Origin: Kribbella aluminosa
GTDB lineage: Bacteria > Actinomycetota > Actinomycetes > Propionibacteriales > Kribbellaceae
NCBI RefSeq assembly: GCF_017876295.1
Contig: NZ_JAGINT010000001.1
Coordinates: 3,286,001-3,350,000, forward strand
Direction of reading: 5' to 3'
Length of the DNA stretch: 64,000 nt
The position numbers and the translations under genes were made by a program. The notes beneath the pieces were generated by a model. It did no database searches. It saw only the letters and a program-made list of their open reading frames with translations, and had not been told where the DNA came from. Shown here piece after piece: positions 8,338 to 16,033 of the stretch. Numbering within the stretch: position 1 is the first letter of the stretch; each line of letters begins with the position of its first letter.

Positions 8338-9212
8338 CCAACGCGAGCGACCGGAGACGGCGGGGTCGTCCTGACTTGGCTGAACGTGATGCCGAGCAGT
8401 ATCAGGGCGAGCCCGCCGACCTGCCGGAGCGTCAGTACGTCCCCGGAGACCAGGACCCCGAGCAGTACGCCGGTGACCGGGTTGAGCAGCCCTATGAGGC
8501 CCACCGTCGTGGCGGGGAGTCTACGGAGGCCCGCGAACCAGGCCGTGAACGCGAGCGCGGTCGCGACGATTCCGACGTACACGAAACCGGCGACCGCCGG
8601 GAGGCCGAGGTGTGGTGGTCTGCCCTCGACCAGGACCGCGAACGGGATCACGACCAGGCCGCCCGCGATCAGTTGCCAGGCGGTCGTGGCGACCGGTCCC
8701 TCGTCGGCGCGACCCCACTTCTTGGCCAGCACGTAGCCGAACGAGGACATCGTCAGCGCCGCGCCGGAGGCTGCGACCCCGCGGAGGTCGACGGCCGCCG
8801 ATCCGGTGCCGAGCAGCAGTACGACGCCCGCGATGCCGGCGGTCGCACCGGTGAGGACGAGAACGGTCGGGCGCTCCGCGAGCAGCCCCCAGGCGAACAG
8901 CGCCATCGTGAAGGGCGCCGCGGACATGATCGTCGACGCGAGGCTGACCGGGAGCAGCTGCGACGCGAGGTAGATCAGCGCGAAGAACGCGCCCATGTTG
9001 CAGATCCCGAGCACCAGCGAGCGCCACCACCAGACGCCGTGCGGGAGTTGCCGGGCGAGTGCGAGCAGCAGGAGCCCCGCGGGCAGGGCACGGAACACCG
9101 CGCCGTACAAGGGATGTCCGGCCGGCAGGTACTCGTGGGTGACGAAGTAGTTGGTGCCCCAGGCGATCGGTGCGACCGCGGTGACCAGTGTCCAGCGGAA
9201 GGTATCTTCCAT
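8316..9212 (-). CDS. EamA-family (DMT superfamily) transporter
   Basis: A 298-residue membrane protein with about ten hydrophobic helices arranged as two EamA repeats (roughly 8-140 and 150-285), the fold of the drug/metabolite transporter superfamily. The start chosen is the ATG giving MEDTFRWTLV, because the first helix follows at once and a TATAGT box lies exactly 7 nt upstream, consistent with a leaderless transcript. Upstream in-frame extension would run through the divergent regulator's operator. It is divergent from a MarR regulator with only 40 bp between the two chosen start codons. It likely exports a small metabolite or drug that is also sensed by MarR; the substrate is unknown. 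Confidence 0.92.
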   Translation of the reverse strand: MEDTFRWTLVTAVAPIAWGTNYFVTHEYLPAGHPLYGAVFRALPAGLLLLALARQLPHGVWWWRSLVLGICNMGAFFALIYLASQLLPVSLASTIMSAAPFTMALFAWGLLAERPTVLVLTGATAGIAGVVLLLGTGSAAVDLRGVAASGAALTMSSFGYVLAKKWGRADEGPVATTAWQLIAGGLVVIPFAVLVEGRPPHLGLPAVAGFVYVGIVATALAFTAWFAGLRRLPATTVGLIGLLNPVTGVLLGVLVSGDVLTLRQVGGLALILLGITFSQVRTTPPSPVARVGQLDVTE

Positions 9213-9218
9213 GGAAAA

Positions 9219-9246
9219 CACTATATCTTCCCGGGAAGATATAGTG
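9219..9246. promoter_or_regulatory. 28-bp perfect palindrome: MarR operator with mirrored divergent promoters
   Basis: Positions 9219-9246 are a perfect 28-bp palindrome; each half reads CACTATATCTTCCC. Its outer arms contain TATAGT on the plus strand (9240-9245) and TATAGT on the minus strand (9225 down to 9220). Each box ends exactly 7 nt before a start codon (GTG 9253, ATG 9212), so both genes are predicted leaderless. A bound MarR dimer would cover both promoters. Confidence 0.85.
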
Positions 9247-9252
9247 GAACCC

Positions 9253-9744
9253 GTGGACCACGTGGCAAGAATCCAGGCGGAGTGGCGGGCCGAGCGGCCG
9301 GACCTGGACACCGCTCCGCAGGGCGTGATCGGCCGGCTGCACCGGATCGCCAACCAGCTGACCGCCGAGCTGACGCTGCTCTACGCCCAGTTCGGGCTGA
9401 CCGAGGGGGAGTTCGACGTGCTCGCGGCGCTGCGCCGGGCGGGAGCGCCGTACGAACGGGCGCCGGGGGAGATCGCGCTGCACACGATGGTGACCACCGG
9501 TGCGGTCACGAAGCGGGTCGACCGGCTGGAGACCGCCGGTCTGGTCCGGCGGCGGCGCAGCGACGCGGACGGCCGCGGGCGGGTGGTGCGGCTGACTCCC
9601 GCGGGGCGGCGCCTGATCGACAAGGCGTTCACCGCCCACATGGCCAACGAGCAGCGGCTGCTCGGTAGCCTCGGCCCCGCCGAGCGGGCGCAGTTGGAGG
9701 CCTTGCTGACGACCTGGCTCGGACATCTCGAACCGCCCGGCTGA
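9253..9744 (+). CDS. MarR-family transcriptional regulator
   Basis: A 163-residue winged-helix regulator. The core PQGVIGRLHRIANQLTAELTLLYAQFGLTEGEFDVLAALRR followed by the recognition helix MVTTGAVTKRVDRLETAGLVRRR and the wing DADGRGRVVRLTPAGRRL (in short segments here) is standard MarR. The start was set at GTG 9253 because a TATAGT box lies 7 nt upstream; GTG 9244 (with GGGAAG upstream) and ATG 9211 are in-frame alternatives, but the latter begins inside the operator-flanking region of the divergent gene. It probably represses itself and the EamA exporter through the 28-bp palindrome. Confidence 0.93.
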   Translation: MDHVARIQAEWRAERPDLDTAPQGVIGRLHRIANQLTAELTLLYAQFGLTEGEFDVLAALRRAGAPYERAPGEIALHTMVTTGAVTKRVDRLETAGLVRRRRSDADGRGRVVRLTPAGRRLIDKAFTAHMANEQRLLGSLGPAERAQLEALLTTWLGHLEPPG

Positions 9745-9808
9745 ATCGCCGGGCCGAATCACAGCGCCGGCACGTGCGGCAAAGGTGCGCCGGTTTGCGT
9801 ACTAGTCG

Positions 9809-9814
9809 TATATT
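9809..9814 (+). promoter_or_regulatory. Possible -10 box for the GT4 gene
   Basis: TATATT lies 55 bp before the GTG start of the glycosyltransferase and stands out from the GC-rich surroundings. No convincing -35 hexamer is seen at 16-18 bp, so this rests on the -10 box alone. Confidence 0.35.
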
Positions 9815-9868
9815 GCCTGCTCAGGGCCACCGTACAGCCGGTGTCCCGTTGAAGTTTCAGGAGTGTGA

Positions 9869-11776
9869 GTGGGCGGACCACATGTCGTCATGCTCGTTGC
9901 GAACGACATCACCAACGACACCCGGGTACTGAAGGAAGCCGTCGCTCTGGGGAAGGCGGGCTACCGGGTGACCCTGCTCGGCGTGACGACCGCCGGGCGT
10001 ACGTTGGTGGACACCATCGAGGGCGGGGTCGTGATGATCCGGCTGCCGGGGCGGTTCGTGCTGCGCGACGAGCGGAACCGGCGGCGGTTCGAGCGCCGCA
10101 GCCGGCGGCTGCTCGGGGTCCAGGCGGACCCGGCGCGCTCGGCCCGGATCGCGGCGCGGGTCGCGGACCTGCGGGCAGAGTCCGGACGGGCACTGGCCGG
10201 CCGCCGCTCCGGCACGATCGGGCGGGTGGGCTTCCAGGCCGGACGGGTCGCTCGCGCCGTACGCCGCCGCCGTTGGCAGCTGGCGCAGACGGCGTTGTCG
10301 TCCGGGGCGTGGCTGACCGACTACGAGAGCCGGAAGGCCTCGGACCTCTGGCAGTGGTGGGACGGCTGGCTGCCGGCCCGGCGCGGGATGGTGAACTGGC
10401 GTTCGATCATCCCCGAGGCGGACGACTACGAGGCGATCTTCGCCGACATCCTCGACGACCTGCATCCGGACGTCCTGCACGCCCACGACATGCACGTGAT
10501 CGGTGTCGCATCCCGCGCCGCCGGCCGGGCCGCGCTGCGCCGGCGGACCGTGAAGGTCGTTTACGACGCCCACGAGTACGTCGCCGGCCTGTCGGAGTAC
10601 GGCGGCCGTACGCCGCGCACGATCGCGGCCTGGGCGCAGCACGAGCGTGAGTACATCAAGACCGTCGACCGCGTGGTCACGGTCAGCCCGGAGATCGCGC
10701 GGACGCTGCACACGAAGTACAAGCTGGACCGCGAGCCGACCGTCGTGATCAACAGTCCGCAGCTGTCCACGGACGCCAGGTCCGCCACCGACATCCGGAC
10801 TGCGGCCGGGCTTCCGGACGACGTACCGCTGCTGGTTTACAGCGGTGGAATCACCCGGGCGCGCGGGGTCGAGACCGCGGTCGCGGCGCTGCCGTCGCTG
10901 CCGGGCGTCCACCTGGCCGTGGTCTGCGTACCGCACGCGGGGACGCGCCCGGTCGCGGAGCTGCGGGACCAGGCGGCCGAGCTGGGCGTCGCCGACCGGG
11001 TGCACCTCCTGGATCCGGTGCCGACCTCTGAGGTGGTGCCGTTCCTGCGTACCGCCGACATCGGCCTGATCCCGATCCTGCGGTACCCGAGCCACGAGAT
11101 GGCCCTGCCGAACAAGGTATTCGAGTACACGTTCGCCGGTCTGCCTGTCGTCACCAGCGACATGCCGACGCTGGTGGAGTTCGTCGGCAAGACCGGGATC
11201 GGCGAGGTGTTCGCGGTCGAGGACCCGGACGACCTGGCGGCCGCCGTACTGCGGATCCAGCGCGACCCGGCGGCGTACCGGGAGCGGACCACGGATCCCG
11301 GGCTGCGCAAGGAGATGTCCTGGGAGGCGCAGGCCGGTCACCTGCGCGACCTGTACGCCGAGCTGGCCGGGCCGCCGGAGCGCGCGGAGGAGCCGGCCAA
11401 GCTGGTGATCGGGCCGATGGGCGCCGCTGCGGCCGAGGTGTGGGCCCGCGAGCTCGGCCCGGTCGCGAGCATCCGCGAGAAGGTCACGCTGCGCGACCTG
11501 GACGGCATCACGCATCTGCTGATGGAGGACTGGCAGTCGATGCTGGAGAGCGAGCAACTGGTGACCGACCTGCCGCTGCTCGCGGCGGCCCGGGTCAAGC
11601 ACGCGGTCGTCGTGTACGGACGCGTCGATCGGGAACAGGTCCGCCGGAAGGCCAGGGCGTACGGCGGAACCGTCTTCGTCACCGATCGCGTCATCGCGGA
11701 CGATGTCACCGGCACTCGGTGGTTGCCGGCAGGCCCCGCGGGGACCGAAGTGCTCCGGGCCTTCCTGGCCGAGTGA
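9869..11776 (+). CDS. GT4-like glycosyltransferase with extra N-terminal insert and C-terminal domain
   Basis: A 635-residue GT-B enzyme. The Rossmann-like start (HVVMLVANDITNDTRVLKEA) and donor-binding half (LLVYSGGITRARGVETAV at about 310; ALPNKVFEYTFAGLPVVTSD at about 410) mark a family 4-type glycosyltransferase. A basic segment of about 110 residues (75-185, rich in RRR) separates the first strands from HDMHVIG. After about residue 495 comes an additional domain of some 140 residues (VIGPMGAAAAEVWARELGP onward) that does not belong to the GT-B fold and that I do not recognise. GTG 9869 is preceded by CAGGAG at 5 nt, and an in-frame stop lies immediately upstream, which fixes the start. 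A GT87-like gene follows 41 bp downstream, suggesting a cell-envelope glycan role. Confidence 0.88.
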   Translation: MGGPHVVMLVANDITNDTRVLKEAVALGKAGYRVTLLGVTTAGRTLVDTIEGGVVMIRLPGRFVLRDERNRRRFERRSRRLLGVQADPARSARIAARVADLRAESGRALAGRRSGTIGRVGFQAGRVARAVRRRRWQLAQTALSSGAWLTDYESRKASDLWQWWDGWLPARRGMVNWRSIIPEADDYEAIFADILDDLHPDVLHAHDMHVIGVASRAAGRAALRRRTVKVVYDAHEYVAGLSEYGGRTPRTIAAWAQHEREYIKTVDRVVTVSPEIARTLHTKYKLDREPTVVINSPQLSTDARSATDIRTAAGLPDDVPLLVYSGGITRARGVETAVAALPSLPGVHLAVVCVPHAGTRPVAELRDQAAELGVADRVHLLDPVPTSEVVPFLRTADIGLIPILRYPSHEMALPNKVFEYTFAGLPVVTSDMPTLVEFVGKTGIGEVFAVEDPDDLAAAVLRIQRDPAAYRERTTDPGLRKEMSWEAQAGHLRDLYAELAGPPERAEEPAKLVIGPMGAAAAEVWARELGPVASIREKVTLRDLDGITHLLMEDWQSMLESEQLVTDLPLLAAARVKHAVVVYGRVDREQVRRKARAYGGTVFVTDRVIADDVTGTRWLPAGPAGTEVLRAFLAE

Positions 11777-11817
11777 CACGCCGGGACCCGGCCTGTCGCC
11801 AGGTGAGCCGATAGGAG

Positions 11818-13257
11818 ATGATGCCGACCGTGACCGGACCACAACGCGAGCTCGCGCTGACGCCGTCGGAGGCCGATCCGGCCATCGCCGGCCTGACTGT
11901 CGGGCTCGGTGGGCCGTCCGGCCGGTTCGCCCGGCTGAGTTCGTCGTGGTGGACACCGCTGCGGATCGCGCTGGCCGTCTGCACGATCACCTTCGGCCTC
12001 GGCGTCCTGCAGAAGGCGCCGTGCATGGAGTCCGGCTGGGACCGGCAGAGCTGGCGGCCGTTCAAGGCGCTCTGCTACTCCGACATCGGGTTCCTCTACC
12101 AGGAACGTGGCTTCGCGGAGGGGAACCGGCCGTTCCTGGACACCGGTAACTACCCGGTCCTGGAGTACCCGGTGCTGACCGGCGGCTTCATGGAGGTCGC
12201 GGCGCAGATCACCTGGCTGATGACCGGCGACCCGAAGCAGGACATCACCGTCGAGCAGAAGCGCGACGCGGCGGGTGTGTTCTTCGTGGTCAACACCGTG
12301 ATGCTGTTCCTGTGTGCGTTGCTGATCGTGGGTCTCACAGTCGCCACCGCGCGCGGCGTCGCGACCCGCCCGGGCGCGGCCCGCGGGCAGCCGCTGAACG
12401 CCCTGTACGTCGCCGCGGCACCCGCGCTGGCGTTGACGTCGACGATCAACTGGGACCTGTTCGCGGTCGCGTTGACGGCCGGGGCGATGTGGGCCTGGTC
12501 GCGCGGGAAACCGATCTGGTTCGGCGTACTGCTGGGGCTCGGGACCGCGGCGAAGTTCTACCCGTTCCTGCTGCTCGGGCCGTTGCTGATCGTGTGCCTG
12601 CGTGGCCGGAAGCTCGGGTCGTGGTTCCAGGCGACGATCGCGGCGGCGGTCGCCTGGGGGTTGGTGAACGCGCCGATCTACCTGCTGGCGAAGAACGAGT
12701 GGCTGTCGTTCTGGCAGTTCAACGACCAGCGGGAGAGCGACTACGGCTCGATCTGGTACGTGCTCAAGCTCGCCAAGCACGAGGTCGCCGACGTCAACCA
12801 GCTGAACCTCGTGATCTTCGCCGGGCTCTGCTTGTCGATCGCGATCCTCGGGCTGATGGCGCCGCGGCCGCCGCGGTTCGCACAGCTCGCGTTCCTCGTG
12901 GTGGCGGCGTTCCTGCTGATCAACAAGGTCTACTCACCGCAGTACGTGCTGTGGCTGCTGCCGCTGGTCGCGCTGGCGCGGCCGCGGCTGCGGGACTGGC
13001 TGATCTGGCAGGCCTGTGAATGCTTCTACTGGATGCTGGTGTGGATGCATCTGGCGCAGTTCCTGCAACCGGGCGATCCGAACGTGCCGGACCGGATCTA
13101 CTGGTTCTCGGTGCTCCTGCGGATGGCCGGCACGCTCTGGCTGATGCTGGTGGTCGCCCGCGACATCCTGCTCCCGGAGAAGGACCCGGTCCGGCAGGGT
13201 GACCTGGTCGACGACCCGTCGGACGGCGTCGGGTCACGGGCGCTCGCGACCGCCTGA
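11818..13257 (+). CDS. GT87-like polytopic mannosyltransferase
   Basis: A membrane protein of about 479 residues with some ten hydrophobic helices. The acceptor-loop region contains YSDIGFLYQERGFAEGNRPF and NYPVLEYPVLTG, the Asp-containing periplasmic loop and Tyr-Pro-Pro-like motif seen in DUF2029/GT87 enzymes that use polyprenyl-phosphate mannose or a related donor. WDLFAVAL and AAKFYPFLLLGPL follow in family order. ATAGGAG sits just before ATG 11818; ATG 11821 and GTG 11830 are in-frame and better spaced, so the first few residues are uncertain. It follows the GT4-like gene and probably acts on the same envelope glycan. Confidence 0.87.
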   Translation: MMPTVTGPQRELALTPSEADPAIAGLTVGLGGPSGRFARLSSSWWTPLRIALAVCTITFGLGVLQKAPCMESGWDRQSWRPFKALCYSDIGFLYQERGFAEGNRPFLDTGNYPVLEYPVLTGGFMEVAAQITWLMTGDPKQDITVEQKRDAAGVFFVVNTVMLFLCALLIVGLTVATARGVATRPGAARGQPLNALYVAAAPALALTSTINWDLFAVALTAGAMWAWSRGKPIWFGVLLGLGTAAKFYPFLLLGPLLIVCLRGRKLGSWFQATIAAAVAWGLVNAPIYLLAKNEWLSFWQFNDQRESDYGSIWYVLKLAKHEVADVNQLNLVIFAGLCLSIAILGLMAPRPPRFAQLAFLVVAAFLLINKVYSPQYVLWLLPLVALARPRLRDWLIWQACECFYWMLVWMHLAQFLQPGDPNVPDRIYWFSVLLRMAGTLWLMLVVARDILLPEKDPVRQGDLVDDPSDGVGSRALATA

Positions 13258-13317
13258 TGAATGTCTACTAACTAGATCATATTTCGAGACAAAGGCTGGG
13301 CGGGGTCCGCGGCGATC

Positions 13318-13323
13318 TACCGT
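13318..13323 (+). promoter_or_regulatory. -10 box for leaderless whiB-like mRNA
   Basis: TACCGT (TANNNT form) ends 7 nt before the ATG at 13331, and no Shine-Dalgarno sequence is present, so transcription probably starts at the ATG. Confidence 0.5.
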
Positions 13324-13330
13324 CGGTGTC

Positions 13331-13588
13331 ATGAGGCCGACGCTGACCGTGATCGTGGATCCCGCCGACCGCTGGATGAGCCGCGCCGCGTGTATCGGCC
13401 AGGCGCCGGCGTACGACGAGACCGCGTCGCGCTGGGAGCAGACCAAGGCGCGCGAGCTGTGCCGGTCGTGCCCGGTGCTGGAGGAGTGCCGCGAATGGGC
13501 GCGGCGAACGAAGTACACCGGAACGGCCGCCGGCGAAACCCTCCTCTACGGGCGTCGCCGGGGCCACCCGGAGTCAGCTGCGAGTTAG
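13331..13588 (+). CDS. WhiB-like iron-sulfur protein (Wbl), divergent
   Basis: An 85-residue protein with four cysteines spaced C21-X22-C44-X2-C47-X5-C53, the iron-sulfur ligand pattern of the WhiB family, preceded by WMSRAAC. The usual GVWGG turn after the last Cys is replaced by GTAAGETLLYG, while a basic tail (GRRRG) like the AT-hook-like end of Wbl proteins is kept. Wbl proteins bind the major sigma factor and tune transcription in response to redox or nitric oxide. The ATG lacks a Shine-Dalgarno sequence but has a TACCGT box 7 nt upstream. The 3' end overlaps the convergent ATP-grasp gene by 4 bp. Confidence 0.85.
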   Translation: MRPTLTVIVDPADRWMSRAACIGQAPAYDETASRWEQTKARELCRSCPVLEECREWARRTKYTGTAAGETLLYGRRRGHPESAAS

Positions 13589-14433
13589 AGCCGTCCGGCG
13601 ACTGCGGCTGCCAGTTTGTGGACGGCGGCGGGGGACTGCTGGAAGAACAGGGACGGCTCGATGAGTTCGATCTCCATCAGCAGGAACCTGTGGTTGACCA
13701 CGACGCCGTCGACCCGGGCGTAGACCGGAGCCGGGCCGGAGGCGGTCAGGGCGGCGCGCGCGCCCTCGAGTACGGCGGCGGGCGGGTCCGTGAGGGCGGT
13801 CTGGCCGCCGTACGACTCCTGGACCCGGTAGTCGCCGTCCGCGGGGCGCTTCACGACCGCGTGGCTGAACTCGCCGTCGAAGAACAGCAGCGACCACTCA
13901 CCCTCGGACTGGATCTCCGGAACGAACGGCTGCACCAGGTACACCAGGTCCGGCAGGTCGGCGAGCGTCTGCTCGAGCTCGGGGGAGCCTGCGACGCCAC
14001 GGACCGTGTGCAGGGCGTTGCCGCTCACCGTCGGCTTGATCACGATCTGCCGGCCGGTCAGCCCGGCGACGACCTCGCGCAGCAACGCGCCTGCGGCGAC
14101 CTGCGACGGGACGATGGACACGCCGCGCTCGCGGAGCTCGAGCAGGTACTGCTTGTCGCTGTTCCAGCGGACCAGTCCGGTGTCGTTCAGCACCGGTACG
14201 TCGGCCTTGTCGAGCTGGGCGAGCCACTCGGTGAACTCGGCGTACAGCTGGAAGTAGTCCCACACCGTGCGCAGCAGGACCGCGTCGTACGCGGACCAGT
14301 CGACCGACGGGTCGGTCCAGACCTCGACCACCGGCTCGAGGTCGTGCGCCCGCAGCGCGTCGAGCAGCGGGCGGTCGTCAGGGTGCAGCCCGGCGAGTTC
14401 GGCCGAGGTTGCGAGGGCGATGCGTTTCGTCAC
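13585..14433 (-). CDS. ATP-grasp ligase-like protein
   Basis: A 282-residue protein with an ATP-grasp fold. Residues 1-100 form the N-terminal Rossmann-like domain; QIVIKPTVSGNALHTVRGV at about 128 gives the ATP-binding Lys and glycine-rich loop; VYLVQPFVPEIQSEGEWSLLFFDG and FLLMEIELIEPSLFF supply the grasp and metal-binding acids. It resembles the family containing O-ureidoserine cyclo-ligase (DcsG) and related RimK-like enzymes that couple a carboxylate to an amine with ATP. The substrate is not deducible. The GTG start lies 56 bp inside the upstream GT87 gene on the same strand, so they are probably cotranscribed. Confidence 0.85.
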   Translation of the reverse strand: MTKRIALATSAELAGLHPDDRPLLDALRAHDLEPVVEVWTDPSVDWSAYDAVLLRTVWDYFQLYAEFTEWLAQLDKADVPVLNDTGLVRWNSDKQYLLELRERGVSIVPSQVAAGALLREVVAGLTGRQIVIKPTVSGNALHTVRGVAGSPELEQTLADLPDLVYLVQPFVPEIQSEGEWSLLFFDGEFSHAVVKRPADGDYRVQESYGGQTALTDPPAAVLEGARAALTASGPAPVYARVDGVVVNHRFLLMEIELIEPSLFFQQSPAAVHKLAAAVAGRL

Positions 14434-16033
14434 GCCCGCCAGTGTTCGTGCGCAGGGGCGGTGCGGTCAAACCTGATTCGGCAACGAAACGGTGACGGAT
14501 CGTGACGGCGCTGACAACGACGGCGGCCGCGGCGAGGTAGACCAGGCCCTGGCGGGTGTCGTGGCCGTAGCTCGCGTAGGCGAGGTAGGCGGCGAGCGGT
14601 ACGGCGATCCACTCCGGGCGCCGGGCGAGTGCGGCGAGGGCGATCAGCGGGAGGCCGTACCAGGGGTACGTCGGCGTGGCGATCAGCAGCGCGGCGCCGT
14701 ACAGCCAGCAGCAGGTGAGCGCGATCGGGTCGCGTTTTGTGCGATGGAAGGCGACTGCGGCGAGGGCGATCGCGAGGACCGCGGCGACGAGCTGGCGGGC
14801 CCCAGGAGGCAGCAGGAGCGCGAGAATCGCCGATCGGGAGCTGCCGTCGTCGAACCCTTCCTGGTTGAGGTAGCCGGGGAGGAAGCCGAGTACGAGGGTG
14901 CCGACGGCGAGCAGGTGCGGGACGTACGTCGCGATGAAGGTGCTCAGGGCAACTATCGGTCGGCGGCGGCGGAACGCGGGGAGAAGCAGCAGGGGGAGGA
15001 GCTTCACGCTGCCGGCCGCACCGAGGAGGATCGCGGCGAGCCGTGGGCGGCGTGCGGTGGCGATCACGGCGGCGGTGATCAGCAGCGCGGCAAGGACGTC
15101 GACGTGGGCCGCGTTACCGGCTTCGAGGGCGACGATCGGTGACCAACCCCACAGGGCGGCCCAGCGGGGACTCTGTACGGCGAGTAGCCAGGTGAGTGCG
15201 ATCGCGATCAGCGCGGCCGCGATCTGCAGCCCGAGGGTGCCGGCCGACCAGGGCGTGAACAGCGCGACGGCGGCGAAGTACGCCTCCGCAACCGGCGGGT
15301 AGATCGTCGGTACGCCCGGCCGGTTGATCCGCGTCCGCACGTCGTCCACCGGCAGCTGCGCCGGATCCTTCGGGATCCCGCTGACCCCCGACGGCTCCTT
15401 CGGCGACAACCCCGGAAACAGGACCGGATCCCGCAACTTCGCGAGCGCGTCGTCGAGCGGCACATACCGGTACGGCGAATACCCCGCGAGTTGCACGCGC
15501 CCGTCCCACACGTACCGATAGGCATCCGTACTGGTGATCGGCGCCTCCAACACCCCCGGCACCTGACAAGCCGCCGCCACAACCACCACACCCGCCAAAC
15601 TCAACCCCCGCCCAAACCGCCACACCAACCCCGCAACCCCAGCAGCCCCCATCACCAGCACCCCATCCCCCCACCACCCCCGCCCCACCATTCCAATCAC
15701 CACCGCACACACCACAACCGCAACCACCGCAGCCCCAACCACCGCAACCCGAACCCCAAACCCGCCACGCCCTTCCAGGGGTGGCGTTTCAGGGGTTAAC
15801 CCCTGAGCTTGCCCGTTGGCACCTTGTATGCCGGGGGGAGAACCGGCCAGTTGAGGGGTTAGCCCCTGGGTTGGGTGGTTGACGGTTGGGGTGAGGGGAA
15901 GTGGTTGGGCTGTTGCGGGGGTTAACCTCTCGGGTTGCCGGTTGGCCGGTTGCATGACGGGGGGAGGACCGGCCGTTTCGGGGGTTAACCCCTCAAACGA
16001 GGCCAGGCGGTGGGGGTCGGGGGTGGTGGGCAT
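14378..16033 (-). CDS. GT87-like polytopic glycosyltransferase with repetitive N-terminus
   Basis: A 551-residue protein. Residues 1-85 are a hydrophilic proline-rich extension made of a 21-residue repeat (LTP at 16, 37, 58 and 79). Ten or more transmembrane segments follow from about residue 94. The loop after the first helices contains TSTDAYRYVWDGRVQLAGYSPY, the DAYRYxWDGR signature of DUF2029/GT87-type mannosyltransferases, and YPPVAEAYF follows. Three of the four repeat leucines use the rare TTA codon. The start ATG overlaps the stop of the upstream gene by 1 nt (TGATG), which supports this long form; a start after the repeats is possible if they are untranslated. The segment at 15541-15780 is G/T-rich on the coding strand, unlike its neighbours. 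Confidence 0.85.
   Translation of the reverse strand: MPTTPDPHRLASFEGLTPETAGPPPVMQPANRQPERLTPATAQPLPLTPTVNHPTQGLTPQLAGSPPGIQGANGQAQGLTPETPPLEGRGGFGVRVAVVGAAVVAVVVCAVVIGMVGRGWWGDGVLVMGAAGVAGLVWRFGRGLSLAGVVVVAAACQVPGVLEAPITSTDAYRYVWDGRVQLAGYSPYRYVPLDDALAKLRDPVLFPGLSPKEPSGVSGIPKDPAQLPVDDVRTRINRPGVPTIYPPVAEAYFAAVALFTPWSAGTLGLQIAAALIAIALTWLLAVQSPRWAALWGWSPIVALEAGNAAHVDVLAALLITAAVIATARRPRLAAILLGAAGSVKLLPLLLLPAFRRRRPIVALSTFIATYVPHLLAVGTLVLGFLPGYLNQEGFDDGSSRSAILALLLPPGARQLVAAVLAIALAAVAFHRTKRDPIALTCCWLYGAALLIATPTYPWYGLPLIALAALARRPEWIAVPLAAYLAYASYGHDTRQGLVYLAAAAVVVSAVTIRHRFVAESGLTAPPLRTNTGGRDETHRPRNLGRTRRAAP
15790..15995. repeat. 63-bp tandem repeat with GGGGTTAACCCC cores
   Basis: The cores at 15792-15803, about 15855-15866 (one change), about 15918-15929 (changed in the right arm) and 15981-15992 are spaced exactly 63 bp apart. 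Being a multiple of three, the period keeps the GT87 reading frame and encodes a degenerate 21-residue repeat. The TTAA centre supplies TTA leucine codons in three of the four copies (CTA in the other). Confidence 0.9.

Noticed and set aside
15786..15999. The GGGGTTAACCCC repeats as a CRISPR array or origin iterons
   Set aside because: Only four degenerate units, no conserved spacers, and a period that preserves the reading frame of a membrane-protein gene.
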